Shown piece after piece: positions 1 to 9,113 of a DNA stretch of 36,420 nucleotides. The notes under the pieces were generated by a model. That model had not been told where the DNA came from. It worked only from the letters and a program-made list of their open reading frames with translations, and ran no database searches. The DNA lies in NCBI GenBank assembly GCA_010206225.2, contig VIQU02000038.1:828-37247 (forward strand). Reading direction: 5' to 3'. Origin of the DNA: Lachnospiraceae bacterium MD308 (lineage in GTDB: Bacteria; Bacillota; Clostridia; Lachnospirales; Lachnospiraceae). Both the position numbers and the translations under genes were made by a program. Positions within the stretch are counted from its first letter, which is position 1. Each line of letters opens with the position of its first letter.

Positions 1-144
1 TATAAATTAGAAGACGGCAGGTACCGCTCTACGAAGATGTGGTACTGCCGCCTCTACGGCATCATGATGCTCCAACACCTTGATGCCTGGGAAATGCCCT
101 CTGCTGAGGCATTTCAAGAATCATTATTAGGATTGACCGCCTAA
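1..144 (+). mobile_element. IS transposase, C-terminal fragment (cut by window edge)
   Basis: The first 47 codons are open in frame 1 and end at TAA 142-144. The peptide begins YKLEDGRYRSTKMWYCRLYG and ends QESLLGLTA. The basic, aromatic-rich composition fits the end of a DDE transposase, and it probably belongs to the same family as the N-terminal fragment at the right end of the window. Most of the gene lies outside the window, so neither domain content nor intactness can be judged. It points toward the 3' end of ftsY. The family assignment is by resemblance only. Confidence 0.55.
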
Positions 145-205
145 TAATGATATATTAAGCGATTCCATAAGATTTTTCAAGGCATAGTACCCGCTATGTC
201 CAATG
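145..205 (+). repeat. Probable right end of the left insertion sequence
   Basis: Non-coding bases between the transposase stop and the end of ftsY. Read as reverse complement, 169-189 (TACTATGCCTTGAAAAATCTT) resembles 36148-36169 (TAATATAGCACCTTAAAAAC, then TT), upstream of the right-hand transposase. They could be the two imperfect terminal inverted repeats of one element. A short hairpin, CATAG/CTATG, lies at 183-198. The exact border and any target duplication cannot be fixed from one end. Confidence 0.35.
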
Positions 206-276
206 TTTATGTCCATTTTTCTCAAATTTCTTTTCCTGCACGATATTCAGTTGTCAATCTTCGGTTGGGATCTCAT

Positions 277-1230
277 TCATTGAGATTCCGAGAAGTTATA
301 ATCTCTCTTGTCTACCGTAAACAATGCTTTTACAAAATCATCTGCGTCGAATTTCTGCAGATCGTCAATCGTTTCTCCCACACCGATATATTTCACCGGA
401 ATTCCGAGTTCTTTATGGATTGCAACTGCAATCCCACCTTTTGCCGTTCCATCCATCTTGGTCAGAACGATTCCCGTAATATCCGTCACCTCGCAGAATT
501 CCTTTGCCTGCTGCAGCGCATTCTGACCCGTCGTCGCGTCCAGAACAACCAATGTCTCGCGGAAAGCCTCCGGGAATTCCCGGTCAATGATCCGGTTCAT
601 CTTACGAAGCTCTTCCATAAGATTTTTCTTATTGTGAAGACGTCCCGCCGTATCACACAAAAGTACATCCGCATGTCTTGCCTTCGCCGCCGCCACCGCA
701 TCGTAGACAACAGACGCCGGATCGGAACCCTCCTGTCCGCCGATCAAATCTGTCTGGGCACGGTTCGCCCATTCTTTCAGCTGCTCTCCTGCCGCCGCGC
801 GGAACGTATCCGCCGCCGCCATGATCACCTTTTTATCCATCGCACGGAGCTTACCCGCAAGCTTGCCAATGGTTGTCGTCTTCCCTACGCCGTTTACACC
901 GATCACCATAACGACCGAAGTCTTTTCCTCGAACTCGTACGCCGTCTCTCCAACCTCCATCTGCTCTCTAATACTCTCGATCAAAAGCTCTCTGCAATCG
1001 GCCGGCTGTTTGATATGGCGCTCCTTCACTTTCCTTTTCAGATCATCTAAAATATCATAGGTCGCCTGAACTCCCAAATCTCCCATGATCAGAACTTCCT
1101 CGATCTCCTCGTAAAAATCTTCATCGATACTGGAAAAACCGGAAAAAATACTGTCCATGCTGTTCACAATATTATCTCTCGTCTTCGTAAGACCAGAAAT
1201 CAAACGTTTCAAAAATCCTTCTTCAGCCAT
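277..1230 (-). CDS. ftsY: Signal recognition particle receptor FtsY
   Basis: SRP-family GTPase at the inner face of the membrane. It receives Ffh-bound ribosomes and hands them to the Sec translocon. The 317 residues comprise a short N domain (about 1-95) and a G domain: G1 GVNGVGKTT at 111-119, DTFRAAAGEQL at 141-151, DTAGR at 193-197, TKMD at 257-260 and GVGE at 283-286. The acidic A domain of enterobacterial FtsY is missing, as is usual in Firmicutes. The start has an AGAGGAGG ribosome site 20 nt after the smc stop, so the gene is co-transcribed with rnc and smc. In many Firmicutes ylxM-ffh follows; here the insertion sequence end comes next. Confidence 0.97.
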   Translation of the reverse strand: MAEEGFLKRLISGLTKTRDNIVNSMDSIFSGFSSIDEDFYEEIEEVLIMGDLGVQATYDILDDLKRKVKERHIKQPADCRELLIESIREQMEVGETAYEFEEKTSVVMVIGVNGVGKTTTIGKLAGKLRAMDKKVIMAAADTFRAAAGEQLKEWANRAQTDLIGGQEGSDPASVVYDAVAAAKARHADVLLCDTAGRLHNKKNLMEELRKMNRIIDREFPEAFRETLVVLDATTGQNALQQAKEFCEVTDITGIVLTKMDGTAKGGIAVAIHKELGIPVKYIGVGETIDDLQKFDADDFVKALFTVDKRDYNFSESQ

Positions 1231-1250
1231 AATGCGCCTCCTCTACCCTT

Positions 1251-4200
1251 TTACTTATCAAGCTCATCTTCCAACAGGCTCACGGAAACCAATGTTGACA
1301 CACCCTTTTCCTGCATGGTGATTCCGTACAGACGGTCTGCCGCAGTCATAGTCCCGCGCCTGTGGGTAATGACGATAAACTGCGTGCTCTTCGTCAGTTT
1401 GTGCAGGTATTTTGCAAACCGGATCACGTTATTATCATCAAGCGCTGCTTCAATCTCATCAAGAAGACAGAACGGAGAAGGCTTTAAATTCTGGATCGCA
1501 AAAAGAAGAGCAATCGCTGTAAGCGCCTTCTCTCCCCCGGAAAGCTGCATCATATTCTGAAGTTTCTTTCCAGGCGGCTGGGCGATGATACGAATTCCCG
1601 CCTCTAAGATATCCTCATCCTCCATAAGCTGTAATGTTCCTTTTCCGCCTCCGAACAGTTCCTTGAACACGGTGTCAAACTCTTTGGAGATGCGTTCAAA
1701 CTGCTCCGCAAACTGCTTTCTCATGGCTATATCAAGCTCTTCTATGATCTTTTCCAATGTTTCCTCCGCCTCTATCAGATCATCGTGCTGTCCCTTAAGG
1801 AACTCATAGCGCTCAGATACATTTTTAAAATCCTCAATAGCATTGACATTCACATCCCCAAGTCCTTTGATCTCATTCTTGATTTCCTGAATCCGCTTTT
1901 TCATCTGGGAAAGATCTGTCAGATTCTCATTGCGCAGTTCCAGTGCCCGGTTATACGTAAGCTCATATTCTTCCCACATATAGTTAATCTGCTTTTCGGA
2001 AGCCTCCTCATAATTCTCTTTCTGGCTCTCCAGACGGAACACTTCTTTATCAAGCTCTGACATATGTCTGGACAGATCTTCTCTCCTCTGTAAAAATACT
2101 TTGTGCTTCTGGTTCAGATCTTCGCGCTGCGCCTTGAATTTTTCGATTTCCACGCCGATCTCTGTGAAAAGCTCCCCGGAATCTTCTATCGTCTTTCTAA
2201 GACCTGCAATCTTTTCTTCCTTCTCCTGTATCTCCTTGGAAGTGCCGCCTTTATTCTCTTCAAGTTCCTTTAACTCTTCATAAAATTTGTCAAGCTCCTC
2301 GCGGATACGCGTCACATTCTGAGAGGTAAACTCATATTTCTGCTCAAGCCCCGCACAAACAAGATGGAGTTCCTCCGCCTCTTTCTGCTTCGCCGCCTCA
2401 ACCTTACGCTCACTGTCAAGCAGAGACTGTTCGTCTTCCACTTTCTGAGATAACTCTGTCTCCAACTGCTCTGACGTATCCAGCTCCACACTGATCGATT
2501 CCTGATTGTCTATAATATCTGTAATCTGCCGCTCAAGCTGCTGTCCTTCTTCGCGGATATCGCTTGACATATTTCTTGCCGCCCGAATCTTTGCTTTCGC
2601 CTGCTCCATATTCATCTTCGCCGTATTCTGAACGACATACGCCTTCTGAAGCTTCTCTTTCACGATCTCTATCTGGTCATAATATCCCGAACGCTCGCTG
2701 CGAAGCTTCTCAGACTCCGCCTCAAGTTCATCCATCTCACGCTTTAACTGCCTGACCGTCTTTTCAAACTCTTCAATTTCCCGGCGCCTGCTTAAAAGAT
2801 TACTGGAATTTTTAAACGCGCCTCCAGTCATAGAACCGCCCGGATTGATCAGCTCTCCCTCTAAAGTTACGATTCGGATGGACTGTCTGTATTTTCTGGC
2901 AATGGCAATGCCGTGGTCGATATGGTCCACCACAAGGGTACGTCCAAGCAAATAGGATACGAGCTCCCCGTACCTGCTCTCCGCCTTCACCAGCTTATCG
3001 GCGGTGCCGATGACGCCTTCTTCCTTAAGCGCCTCCGGCCGGCTGATTGTACCGTAAGTCTTAAGAGCAGTAAGCGGAAGGAACGTAGCCCGCCCGAATT
3101 TATTCTGCTTTAAAAATCCGATCATACGCTTTGCCGTATCCTCGTCTGCAGTAACGATATTCTGGATATTTCCCCCCAGAGCCGTCTCTACAGCGACCTC
3201 ATAATCCTTTTCCACCTTTATGATGTCGGCTACAACCCCAAGAAGTCCCTTCTCCTTATCACGCCTGTCCATGACTTTTCGGATACTGTTGCCGTAACCG
3301 TCATAACGCTCTGTAATATTTTTTAAAGATTCAAGCCTTGACTCCTCCCTGTGATAAGCAGTCTGTCCGATGCGAAACTGCTCGGTCTGGCGGGAAAGAA
3401 CCTTCTGAATCTCTTCAATCTTTTCCTCATACTGACTGTTTTGTTCTGCAAGGACAATGATTTCGCCGGATACGGCTTCTAATTCTTCTTCATATCCTAA
3501 AAGAAGCTTTTCCTGACCGTCCGCTTCTGTCTCGGCCTCTGATATCCGCTGGTTAAGCTGGGCTCTGCGCACCTGTATCTGCTCTAACATGGTATCATAC
3601 TTCTGTATCTTTGCCTTCGTAGATGCACGGCTGTTAAGAAGTTCCATGATATCAGCTTTCTTCTTCTCAATGTCCGCAGTAAATGTAGCGATGCGCGTCT
3701 GAACTGCAATCAGCTCTTCTCTAGCGCTGTTCTCCAGAGTTCTTCGTTCCCCGAGCTGTCCGTGGATCGCAGTCTGCTCCCGCTCAAACTCTTCAAGCTT
3801 CTCTTTACGCTCCGCAATCTCCGATTCGATCGTCTCCGACCGCTGCTCATAGTGCTCGTCATTCATCCTTGCGCTGTGAATCTGCTCCTTTAAAAGAGCA
3901 ATCTGACTCTCCAACTGCTGCTTAAGCATCGTCGTCTCATTCAGCTGTCCCTTTGCCCGTTCGATAGATTCGTCGATCCTGTCAACCTGTTCTTCTACGG
4001 ACTCGTATTCCTGCTTCATACCGTCATACTGCTTACTGGCACTCTTAAGCTCCTCGTCAGTATCCTTGATCTTCACTTCCAGAGAAGTAATATGCTCTTG
4101 TATGCGCGCTGTCTCTAACAGGAACATATTGATATCATAATTCTTTAATTCTTCTTTTTTCTTTAAAAATTCCCGTGCTTTCTCCGACTGCCTCTCAAGA

Positions 4201-4811
4201 GGGCCAAGCTGCTTAAAAAGCTCCGCGAGGATATCATTCACACGCAGAAGATTCTGCCGCTCTTCCTCAAGTTTTTTAACAGACATATTCTTCCTGCGTT
4301 TAAACTTTACGATTCCCGCCGCCTCATCAAAAAGCTCCCGTCGTTCTTCGGGCTTTCCGCTTAAGATCCGATCGATCTGTCCCTGCCCGATGATGGAATA
4401 TCCCTCTTTTCCGATACCCGTATCATAGAACAGTTCATTGACATCCTTCAGTCTGCATACGCTCCCGTTGATCAGGTATTCACTCTCGCCGGAACGGTAT
4501 AGTTTACGCGCCACAGTCACTTCCCCGTATTCGATCGGAAGCTGATGATCGGAGTTATCAAGTGTGATCGCAACGGAAGCATAACTTAAAGGACGTCTGT
4601 TTTCCGTACCTGAAAATATGACATCCTGCATACTTCCGCCCCGAAGCTGCTTGACCCGCTGTTCTCCCAGCACCCAGCGCACCGCATCGGCAACATTACT
4701 CTTGCCGCTGCCGTTCGGTCCCACAATTCCGGTAATCCCATTATGGAAGTCAAATCTTAATTTATGCGCAAAGGATTTAAACCCCTGCACCTCTATACAT
4801 TTTAAATACAT
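1251..4811 (-). CDS. smc: Chromosome segregation ATPase SMC
   Basis: Structural maintenance of chromosomes protein, 1186 aa, the usual full length. With ScpA and ScpB it forms the bacterial condensin that organises the nucleoid. Walker A GPNGSGKS is at residues 31-38. Two very long charged coiled coils (about 170-500 and 670-1020) flank a glycine-rich hinge (about 510-670). The C-terminal head has the ABC signature LSGGEKA near 1090 and Walker B FCLLDEIEAALDD near 1116. It starts 7 nt downstream of the rnc stop, with its ribosome site inside the end of rnc, so the two are tightly coupled. No damage is visible. Confidence 0.98.
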   Translation of the reverse strand: MYLKCIEVQGFKSFAHKLRFDFHNGITGIVGPNGSGKSNVADAVRWVLGEQRVKQLRGGSMQDVIFSGTENRRPLSYASVAITLDNSDHQLPIEYGEVTVARKLYRSGESEYLINGSVCRLKDVNELFYDTGIGKEGYSIIGQGQIDRILSGKPEERRELFDEAAGIVKFKRRKNMSVKKLEEERQNLLRVNDILAELFKQLGPLERQSEKAREFLKKKEELKNYDINMFLLETARIQEHITSLEVKIKDTDEELKSASKQYDGMKQEYESVEEQVDRIDESIERAKGQLNETTMLKQQLESQIALLKEQIHSARMNDEHYEQRSETIESEIAERKEKLEEFEREQTAIHGQLGERRTLENSAREELIAVQTRIATFTADIEKKKADIMELLNSRASTKAKIQKYDTMLEQIQVRRAQLNQRISEAETEADGQEKLLLGYEEELEAVSGEIIVLAEQNSQYEEKIEEIQKVLSRQTEQFRIGQTAYHREESRLESLKNITERYDGYGNSIRKVMDRRDKEKGLLGVVADIIKVEKDYEVAVETALGGNIQNIVTADEDTAKRMIGFLKQNKFGRATFLPLTALKTYGTISRPEALKEEGVIGTADKLVKAESRYGELVSYLLGRTLVVDHIDHGIAIARKYRQSIRIVTLEGELINPGGSMTGGAFKNSSNLLSRRREIEEFEKTVRQLKREMDELEAESEKLRSERSGYYDQIEIVKEKLQKAYVVQNTAKMNMEQAKAKIRAARNMSSDIREEGQQLERQITDIIDNQESISVELDTSEQLETELSQKVEDEQSLLDSERKVEAAKQKEAEELHLVCAGLEQKYEFTSQNVTRIREELDKFYEELKELEENKGGTSKEIQEKEEKIAGLRKTIEDSGELFTEIGVEIEKFKAQREDLNQKHKVFLQRREDLSRHMSELDKEVFRLESQKENYEEASEKQINYMWEEYELTYNRALELRNENLTDLSQMKKRIQEIKNEIKGLGDVNVNAIEDFKNVSERYEFLKGQHDDLIEAEETLEKIIEELDIAMRKQFAEQFERISKEFDTVFKELFGGGKGTLQLMEDEDILEAGIRIIAQPPGKKLQNMMQLSGGEKALTAIALLFAIQNLKPSPFCLLDEIEAALDDNNVIRFAKYLHKLTKSTQFIVITHRRGTMTAADRLYGITMQEKGVSTLVSVSLLEDELDK

Positions 4812-4818
4812 CCTGCAC

Positions 4819-5514
4819 CTACTTTATATTCTTTTCCCTAAGCATCAGTATGCTCTGGTATGCAGCCTCCTGTTCAGCCGCCTTCTTCGTCTTCCCTTCG
4901 CCCGTACCGTAACGCTTTTCTCCGATATAAACAGCCGAAGAAAAAGACTTATTATGGTCAGGCCCCTTCTCGTCGATCAGACGGTACTGAAGCCCTTCTT
5001 TAAAATTAGCCTGAACAGTTTCCTGTAAGATAGTTTTGCTATCATAAAAGAGCTGACGGTTTTCTAAGTCATTCAGTACAAACTTCATAATAAACTCTTT
5101 TGCACTAGCAAAACCACCGTCAATATAAATAGCCCCGATCAGCGCTTCCATGGCATCCGACACAACAGATTCCCTCTTTCGCCCCCCGGTAGCCTCCTCG
5201 CCTTTCCCAAGAAGAAGATATTCGCCCAGATTAAGCTGACGGGCACAGAAAGCTAAGGCCGGCTCGCAGACCATACTCGCTCTAAGCTTTGTCAAATCAC
5301 CCTCCTGCATCCTGCTCTCATCAAAAAAGAGAAACTCACTTGAAATCAATTCAAGCACCGCATCGCCGAGAAATTCCAGTCTCTCATTACAATTGTATTT
5401 CGGCAGATGCATCTCATTTGCATAGGAGCTGTGAACCATTGCCTTTTTTAACAGCGCAAACTTCTGAAACCGATACCCTATTTTTTTTTCTAATTCTTTT
5501 AACTCTCTGTTCAT
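4819..5514 (-). CDS. rnc: Ribonuclease III
   Basis: Double-strand-specific endoribonuclease for rRNA and mRNA maturation, 231 aa. The RNase III signature NERLEFLGDAVL is at 43-54 (E47, D51 in the metal site), and the second acidic pair D120/E123 lies in SDAMEALIGA. A dsRNA-binding domain follows at about 157-226, ending in the typical KKAAEQEAA helix. A ribosome site AAAGGA precedes the ATG. It is first in the rnc-smc-ftsY cluster and is separated from acpP by a terminator, so it probably has its own start signal in 5515-5568, but no convincing promoter was found there. Confidence 0.97.
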   Translation of the reverse strand: MNRELKELEKKIGYRFQKFALLKKAMVHSSYANEMHLPKYNCNERLEFLGDAVLELISSEFLFFDESRMQEGDLTKLRASMVCEPALAFCARQLNLGEYLLLGKGEEATGGRKRESVVSDAMEALIGAIYIDGGFASAKEFIMKFVLNDLENRQLFYDSKTILQETVQANFKEGLQYRLIDEKGPDHNKSFSSAVYIGEKRYGTGEGKTKKAAEQEAAYQSILMLREKNIK

Positions 5515-5568
5515 TCTAATCCTTTCTGTATATTTGGGAAAACTAAAGTAAATAAATCTTCCAAAAGG

Positions 5569-5590
5569 AAAAAGCCCGTCAGGGCTTTTT
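5569..5590 (-). terminator. Intrinsic terminator after acpP
   Basis: Perfect hairpin AAAAAGCCC/GGGCTTTTT with a GTCA loop, symmetrical and so possible on both strands. It lies 16 nt beyond the acpP stop and ends the plsX-acpP transcript before rnc. Confidence 0.9.
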
Positions 5591-5606
5591 CACACCAAAA
5601 CCATGC

Positions 5607-5843
5607 CTAATCATTTGTCGCATTACGAATCTGCTCTGCAGCGTCCCCTACAGTAGCGATCTTTTCTGCCTCTTCATTATCAATCTCAATGTCAAAAGTC
5701 TCTTCTATGCCCATAATAATCTGAAAAATATCAAGGGAATCTGCTCCCAGATCATCTACAAATGTAGAATCCATCGTAATAATATCTTTGTCCTCAATGT
5801 TCATTACATCCGCAATAATATCCTGTAATTTTTCAAATTCCAT
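5607..5843 (-). CDS. acpP: Acyl carrier protein
   Basis: Small acidic carrier (78 aa) that holds growing fatty acyl chains on a phosphopantetheine arm. The attachment motif [11 protein letters not shown] places the modified serine at residue 36. Four-helix pattern and length are normal. It lies 18 nt after plsX with a GGAGAA ribosome site and is followed by a strong terminator, so plsX-acpP is a two-gene operon in which PlsX uses the acyl-ACP product. Confidence 0.97.
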   Translation of the reverse strand: MEFEKLQDIIADVMNIEDKDIITMDSTFVDDLGADSLDIFQIIMGIEETFDIEIDNEEAEKIATVGDAAEQIRNATND

Positions 5844-5861
5844 ATCTTTTTTCTCCTTTTC

Positions 5862-6890
5862 CTAATTATGATCAGCGGATCTTTCATCCGTCTGAATACA
5901 TTCTTTGATCTTTTCATTGATTTTTTGCTGTTTAAAAGTCACACACTGTAAAAGAGTATTGCATACCTCCTTTGACTTAGAACTTCCATGAGTCTTCACC
6001 ACAAGACCATTCAGTCCAAGAAGCGGCGCTCCTCCATATTCACTGGCATCAAACTGCTTCAGTGTCTGCTTCAATGCAGGCTTCACAAGCAACGCGCCAA
6101 GCTTGCTTCTTAAGCTTTCCATCATGCCTTCCTTAATCTTGCTGACGAGTACGGCGCCTACGCCTTCATAGAGCTTCAGGATAATATTCCCGGCAAATGC
6201 CTCACATACAACCACATCCGCCTGTCCGTGAGGAATCTCTCTTGCCTCTACGCTGCCGATAAAGTTCAGACCTTTCTCCTCCTTCAAAAGAGGAAATGTC
6301 TCTTTTACTAATGCGTTGCCTTTATCCTCTTCTGCGCCGATATTCACAATCCCTACTTTTGGATTCTGAATACCAAGGACATTCTCCATATAGATAGAAC
6401 CCATCTTAGCGAACTGTACAAGATGTGACGCTCTGGCATCCACATTCGCTCCGCAGTCAATCAGAAGCGTAACTCCTTTTTCCGTAGGAATCAGCGGCGC
6501 AAGAGGCGGACGCTCCACTCCTTTGATTCTGCCAACGATCACCTGCCCTCCGACCAGAATTGCTCCCGAACTACCCGCAGACACAAACGCATCCGCCTTG
6601 GCGCTCTTCACCATCTTCATACCTACAACCATAGAAGAATCCTTCTTCTTACGGATCGCATTCACAGGCGGCTCAGCAGTTTCAATGACTTCGGATGCAT
6701 GTAAAACCTCTATCTGTGACTTGCTATACTGGTACTTAATCAGCTCTTTTTCAATCGCTTCCTGCACCCCTATCAGAAATACCTTCATTGACGGTTCCTT
6801 CTCAACAGCTTCCACCGCCCCTTTAACAATCTCCCCCGGAGCATTGTCCCCTCCCATAGCATCCAGCGCTATGTTCGTTATCTCTGTCAT
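5862..6890 (-). CDS. plsX: Phosphate acyltransferase PlsX
   Basis: Converts acyl-ACP and phosphate to acyl-phosphate, the donor for PlsY in phosphatidic acid synthesis. It is a peripheral membrane enzyme of 342 aa, normal for the family. The N-terminal ALDAMGGDNAP motif (residues 8-18) is diagnostic, and the GSSGAILVGG and GANVDAR segments are in place. GTAGGAGGGATAGAG precedes the ATG. A promoter at 6918-6946 drives plsX-acpP. Confidence 0.97.
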   Translation of the reverse strand: MTEITNIALDAMGGDNAPGEIVKGAVEAVEKEPSMKVFLIGVQEAIEKELIKYQYSKSQIEVLHASEVIETAEPPVNAIRKKKDSSMVVGMKMVKSAKADAFVSAGSSGAILVGGQVIVGRIKGVERPPLAPLIPTEKGVTLLIDCGANVDARASHLVQFAKMGSIYMENVLGIQNPKVGIVNIGAEEDKGNALVKETFPLLKEEKGLNFIGSVEAREIPHGQADVVVCEAFAGNIILKLYEGVGAVLVSKIKEGMMESLRSKLGALLVKPALKQTLKQFDASEYGGAPLLGLNGLVVKTHGSSKSKEVCNTLLQCVTFKQQKINEKIKECIQTDERSADHN

Positions 6891-6917
6891 CTCTATCCCT
6901 CCTACGTTGCTAGGTTC

Positions 6918-6946
6918 ATTCTACTAAACCTCACTGCAAAAATCAA
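6918..6946 (-). promoter_or_regulatory. Sigma-A promoter of plsX-acpP
   Basis: On the minus strand TTGATT, 17-nt spacer, TAGAAT, ending 27 nt upstream of the plsX ATG. No known fatty-acid operator was recognised in the spacer. Confidence 0.6.
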
Positions 6947-6986
6947 TATCTATTAGAAAAAATATAGGGAACTGTAACAATATTAT

Positions 6987-7024
6987 GAAAGGCTTGCATT
7001 CTCCGAGAAGAATACAAGCCTTTC
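6987..7024 (-). terminator. Terminator after the chemoreceptor gene
   Basis: Long hairpin with arms GAAAGGCTTG(C/T)ATTCT and AGAAT(A/G)CAAGCCTTTC around a CCGAG-type loop. The one mismatch on the plus strand becomes a G-U pair on the minus strand. The T-rich tail is short on either strand. It sits 33 nt beyond the stop at 7057. Confidence 0.7.
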
Positions 7025-7056
7025 GTTTTCTTATCTCTTATTATGTTGATATCCGC

Positions 7057-8721
7057 CTAAAATCCCATATTTTTAAGCTTAAATTTCGATAACAGATCAC
7101 GCAGCACCTGTGACTGGCTGGAAAGCTCCTCACTTGCAGCAGCGCTTTCTTCCGAACTTGCAGAATTCGTCTGAACAACGCTGGAAATCTGTGAAATACC
7201 CTCGCTGATTCCTCCGATGGAGTCAGCCTGCTTCACAGAAGCTTTGGAGATCTCTGTTACCTGCTCCACAACTCCGTGAGCGCCCACAACGACTTCACTA
7301 AGCGCCTGCTGTGTGGATTCCGTCAATTGTACTCCGTTATCAACCGCATGCAGAGTTTCCTCAATCAGCTTGGAGGTACTCTTAGCCGCCTCGCCGCTCT
7401 TGGCAGCAAGGTTGCGTACTTCATCAGCCACAACCGCAAAACCTTTTCCGGCAGTGCCGGCACGCGCGGCCTCAACCGCTGCATTTAAAGCAAGGATATT
7501 CGTCTGGAATGCAATATCTTCGATCGTCTTGATAATGTGCCCAATCTCATTAGAGCAACTGCTGATGTTATCCATCGCATGGGACATCTCCTGCATCTGC
7601 TGGTTGCACTGCTCGATCTGCTCGCCCACCTGACTTACCTGCGCACTGGTCTCATTCGCGCTTTGTGCGTTATCATTAATCTGTTCAGACACTAGATTCA
7701 CTGTATTTACCAGATTATCAATCTCGTTCGCCTGCTCCGTCGCGCCTTGCGCCAATGCCTGCGCTCCGCTGGAAACCTGATCCGCTCCGTTTCCAACCTG
7801 AACCGCTACCGTCTGAATCTGTGCCATTGTCTCATTCAGCTGCTTTAAAATCACATCTGTAGAAGTACGGATCTCCGCAAAATCTCCGACATACTCGAAA
7901 TCTGCCGCTTCTGTTGTCAAATCTCCGCGGGCAATCGCATTCAAATTCACAGAGATATCCGATATGTACATCGAAAGTGTCTTTGCCGCCTGATTCAGAC
8001 TGTTAGCCAGTATACCGATCTCATCTTTATTCGGTACATCAATTTCAAAGTCAAGCTTACCCTGAGAAAGCAGCTGGCTGTTAGCGGTAATAACCTGAAT
8101 CGGACGCACGATCTTCGACATTACATACGTAACAAGCGACAGGCACGCAATCATATTGATAATAAAGGAAACAACCGTAACGGCAGTTGTCGCTGTGATC
8201 GCACGCTGAAGAGTCGTCTCATATGTTTTTGTATCCGCCTCGCTGAGTTCGATCACCTGATCCAGAATTGCGACAAGATTGCTGACATTCGCCTTTGTCT
8301 CATTCAAATACATCTCCTGAGCGCTCTGATGATCTGTCTCATTGATTCCAAGAATCTCATCCGCCGACTTATGAATCGCTTCATGGATCGGAATCATCTG
8401 ATCAATCAAAGAAAGAATTTCCTGATTCTCAACACCCGAATGATCGCCATAGAGCCATTTACCCAAATCACAAGCTGTATAATCTGTACTGCCGGTAAAT
8501 TCCGTACCAAAATTGATCGCTGAACTTAAATTTTCAATCCAGCTGAAATGCGCTTTCTCACCTGCAAGCGCTAATGCATTGATCTTGTTCGCGTTTGCAG
8601 TATCGCGGCTCGCCGTTCTGATCTTTTTCACTCCATTAACCGTAAATACTGCACTGATAACAACGACGATCAAAATCACGATCACTCTTATCCATACAGA
8701 TTTTTTAATTGACTTTCCCAT
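7057..8721 (-). CDS. Methyl-accepting chemotaxis protein with extracellular CZB domain
   Basis: Transmembrane chemoreceptor, 554 aa. TM1 is at about 10-28 and TM2 at about 175-200. HAMP is at about 200-255. The cytoplasmic signalling domain (about 290-550) has the hairpin tip [18 protein letters not shown] and [15 protein letters not shown]. The segment between the two membrane spans carries a chemoreceptor zinc-binding pattern: H58 (HFSW), C84 ([10 protein letters not shown]), H113 and H117 (IHEAIH). CZB domains bind zinc and sense zinc or hypochlorous acid; most described ones are cytoplasmic, this one would face outside. It is a single-gene unit with its own promoter and terminator. No chemotaxis or flagellar genes lie nearby. 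Confidence 0.92.
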   Translation of the reverse strand: MGKSIKKSVWIRVIVILIVVVISAVFTVNGVKKIRTASRDTANANKINALALAGEKAHFSWIENLSSAINFGTEFTGSTDYTACDLGKWLYGDHSGVENQEILSLIDQMIPIHEAIHKSADEILGINETDHQSAQEMYLNETKANVSNLVAILDQVIELSEADTKTYETTLQRAITATTAVTVVSFIINMIACLSLVTYVMSKIVRPIQVITANSQLLSQGKLDFEIDVPNKDEIGILANSLNQAAKTLSMYISDISVNLNAIARGDLTTEAADFEYVGDFAEIRTSTDVILKQLNETMAQIQTVAVQVGNGADQVSSGAQALAQGATEQANEIDNLVNTVNLVSEQINDNAQSANETSAQVSQVGEQIEQCNQQMQEMSHAMDNISSCSNEIGHIIKTIEDIAFQTNILALNAAVEAARAGTAGKGFAVVADEVRNLAAKSGEAAKSTSKLIEETLHAVDNGVQLTESTQQALSEVVVGAHGVVEQVTEISKASVKQADSIGGISEGISQISSVVQTNSASSEESAAASEELSSQSQVLRDLLSKFKLKNMGF

Positions 8722-8820
8722 GAATTTACCCCTCTCTTTTTATTATTTTAGAAATTGTCTGAAAATATATGACTTATTCTTCTTCAAACAGTTCCTTTTT
8801 GGTAATCTCCATTCTTTTTC

Positions 8821-8849
8821 ATTATACTCGAAACTTCTCTCTTTTTCAA
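8821..8849 (-). promoter_or_regulatory. Sigma-A promoter of the chemoreceptor gene
   Basis: Minus strand TTGAAA, 17-nt spacer, TATAAT, about 100 nt upstream of the ATG. It matches the housekeeping consensus, not the motility sigma factor. The intervening leader is AT-rich with an AGAGGGG ribosome site. Confidence 0.75.
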
Positions 8850-8874
8850 TCCTTTTTTACATGAAAAAAGTAAT

Positions 8875-8912
8875 AAAAAACAGAGAACCATCTTTTGATA
8901 AATGGTTCTCTG
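8875..8912 (-). terminator. Intrinsic terminator after rpmF
   Basis: Minus strand CAGAGAACCAT/ATGGTTCTCTG, 11 perfect base pairs, followed by TTTTTT at 8880-8875. It begins 18 nt beyond the rpmF stop. Confidence 0.92.
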
Positions 8913-8930
8913 TCTGCCGTCTCTTTTCGA

Positions 8931-9110
8931 TTAGTCCTGCGGAATAATTTCTTTTTTGTTGTAGCTGCCGCAAGCCTTGCAGACTCTGTGAGGCATCATT
9001 AATTCGCCGCATTTGCTGCACTTAACAAGATTCGGAGCACTCATCTTCCAGTTTGCTCTTCTCTTATCCCTTCTGGCCTTAGAAGTTTTGTTCTTTGGAC
9101 AAATTGACAT
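8931..9110 (-). CDS. rpmF: 50S ribosomal protein L32, zinc-ribbon form
   Basis: Large-subunit ribosomal protein of 59 aa. The N-terminus MSICPKNKTSKARRDKRRAN is the basic L32 tail. A zinc ribbon follows with CSKC at 31-34 and CKAC at 44-47, so this is the zinc-binding paralogue type. It starts 3 nt after the stop of the upstream DUF177 gene, and its GGAGGTG ribosome site overlaps that stop, so translation is coupled. A strong terminator follows. Confidence 0.97.
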   Translation of the reverse strand: MSICPKNKTSKARRDKRRANWKMSAPNLVKCSKCGELMMPHRVCKACGSYNKKEIIPQD

Positions 9111-9113
9111 AGG

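Noticed and set aside
196-1050. 284-codon plus-strand frame over ftsY
   Set aside because: Antisense to an unmistakable ftsY; the translation is Arg/His/Leu-rich shadow sequence without a ribosome site.
7057-8721. Motility sigma-factor promoter for the chemoreceptor
   Set aside because: The upstream region has a clear TTGAAA-17-TATAAT and no GCCGATAT-type element.
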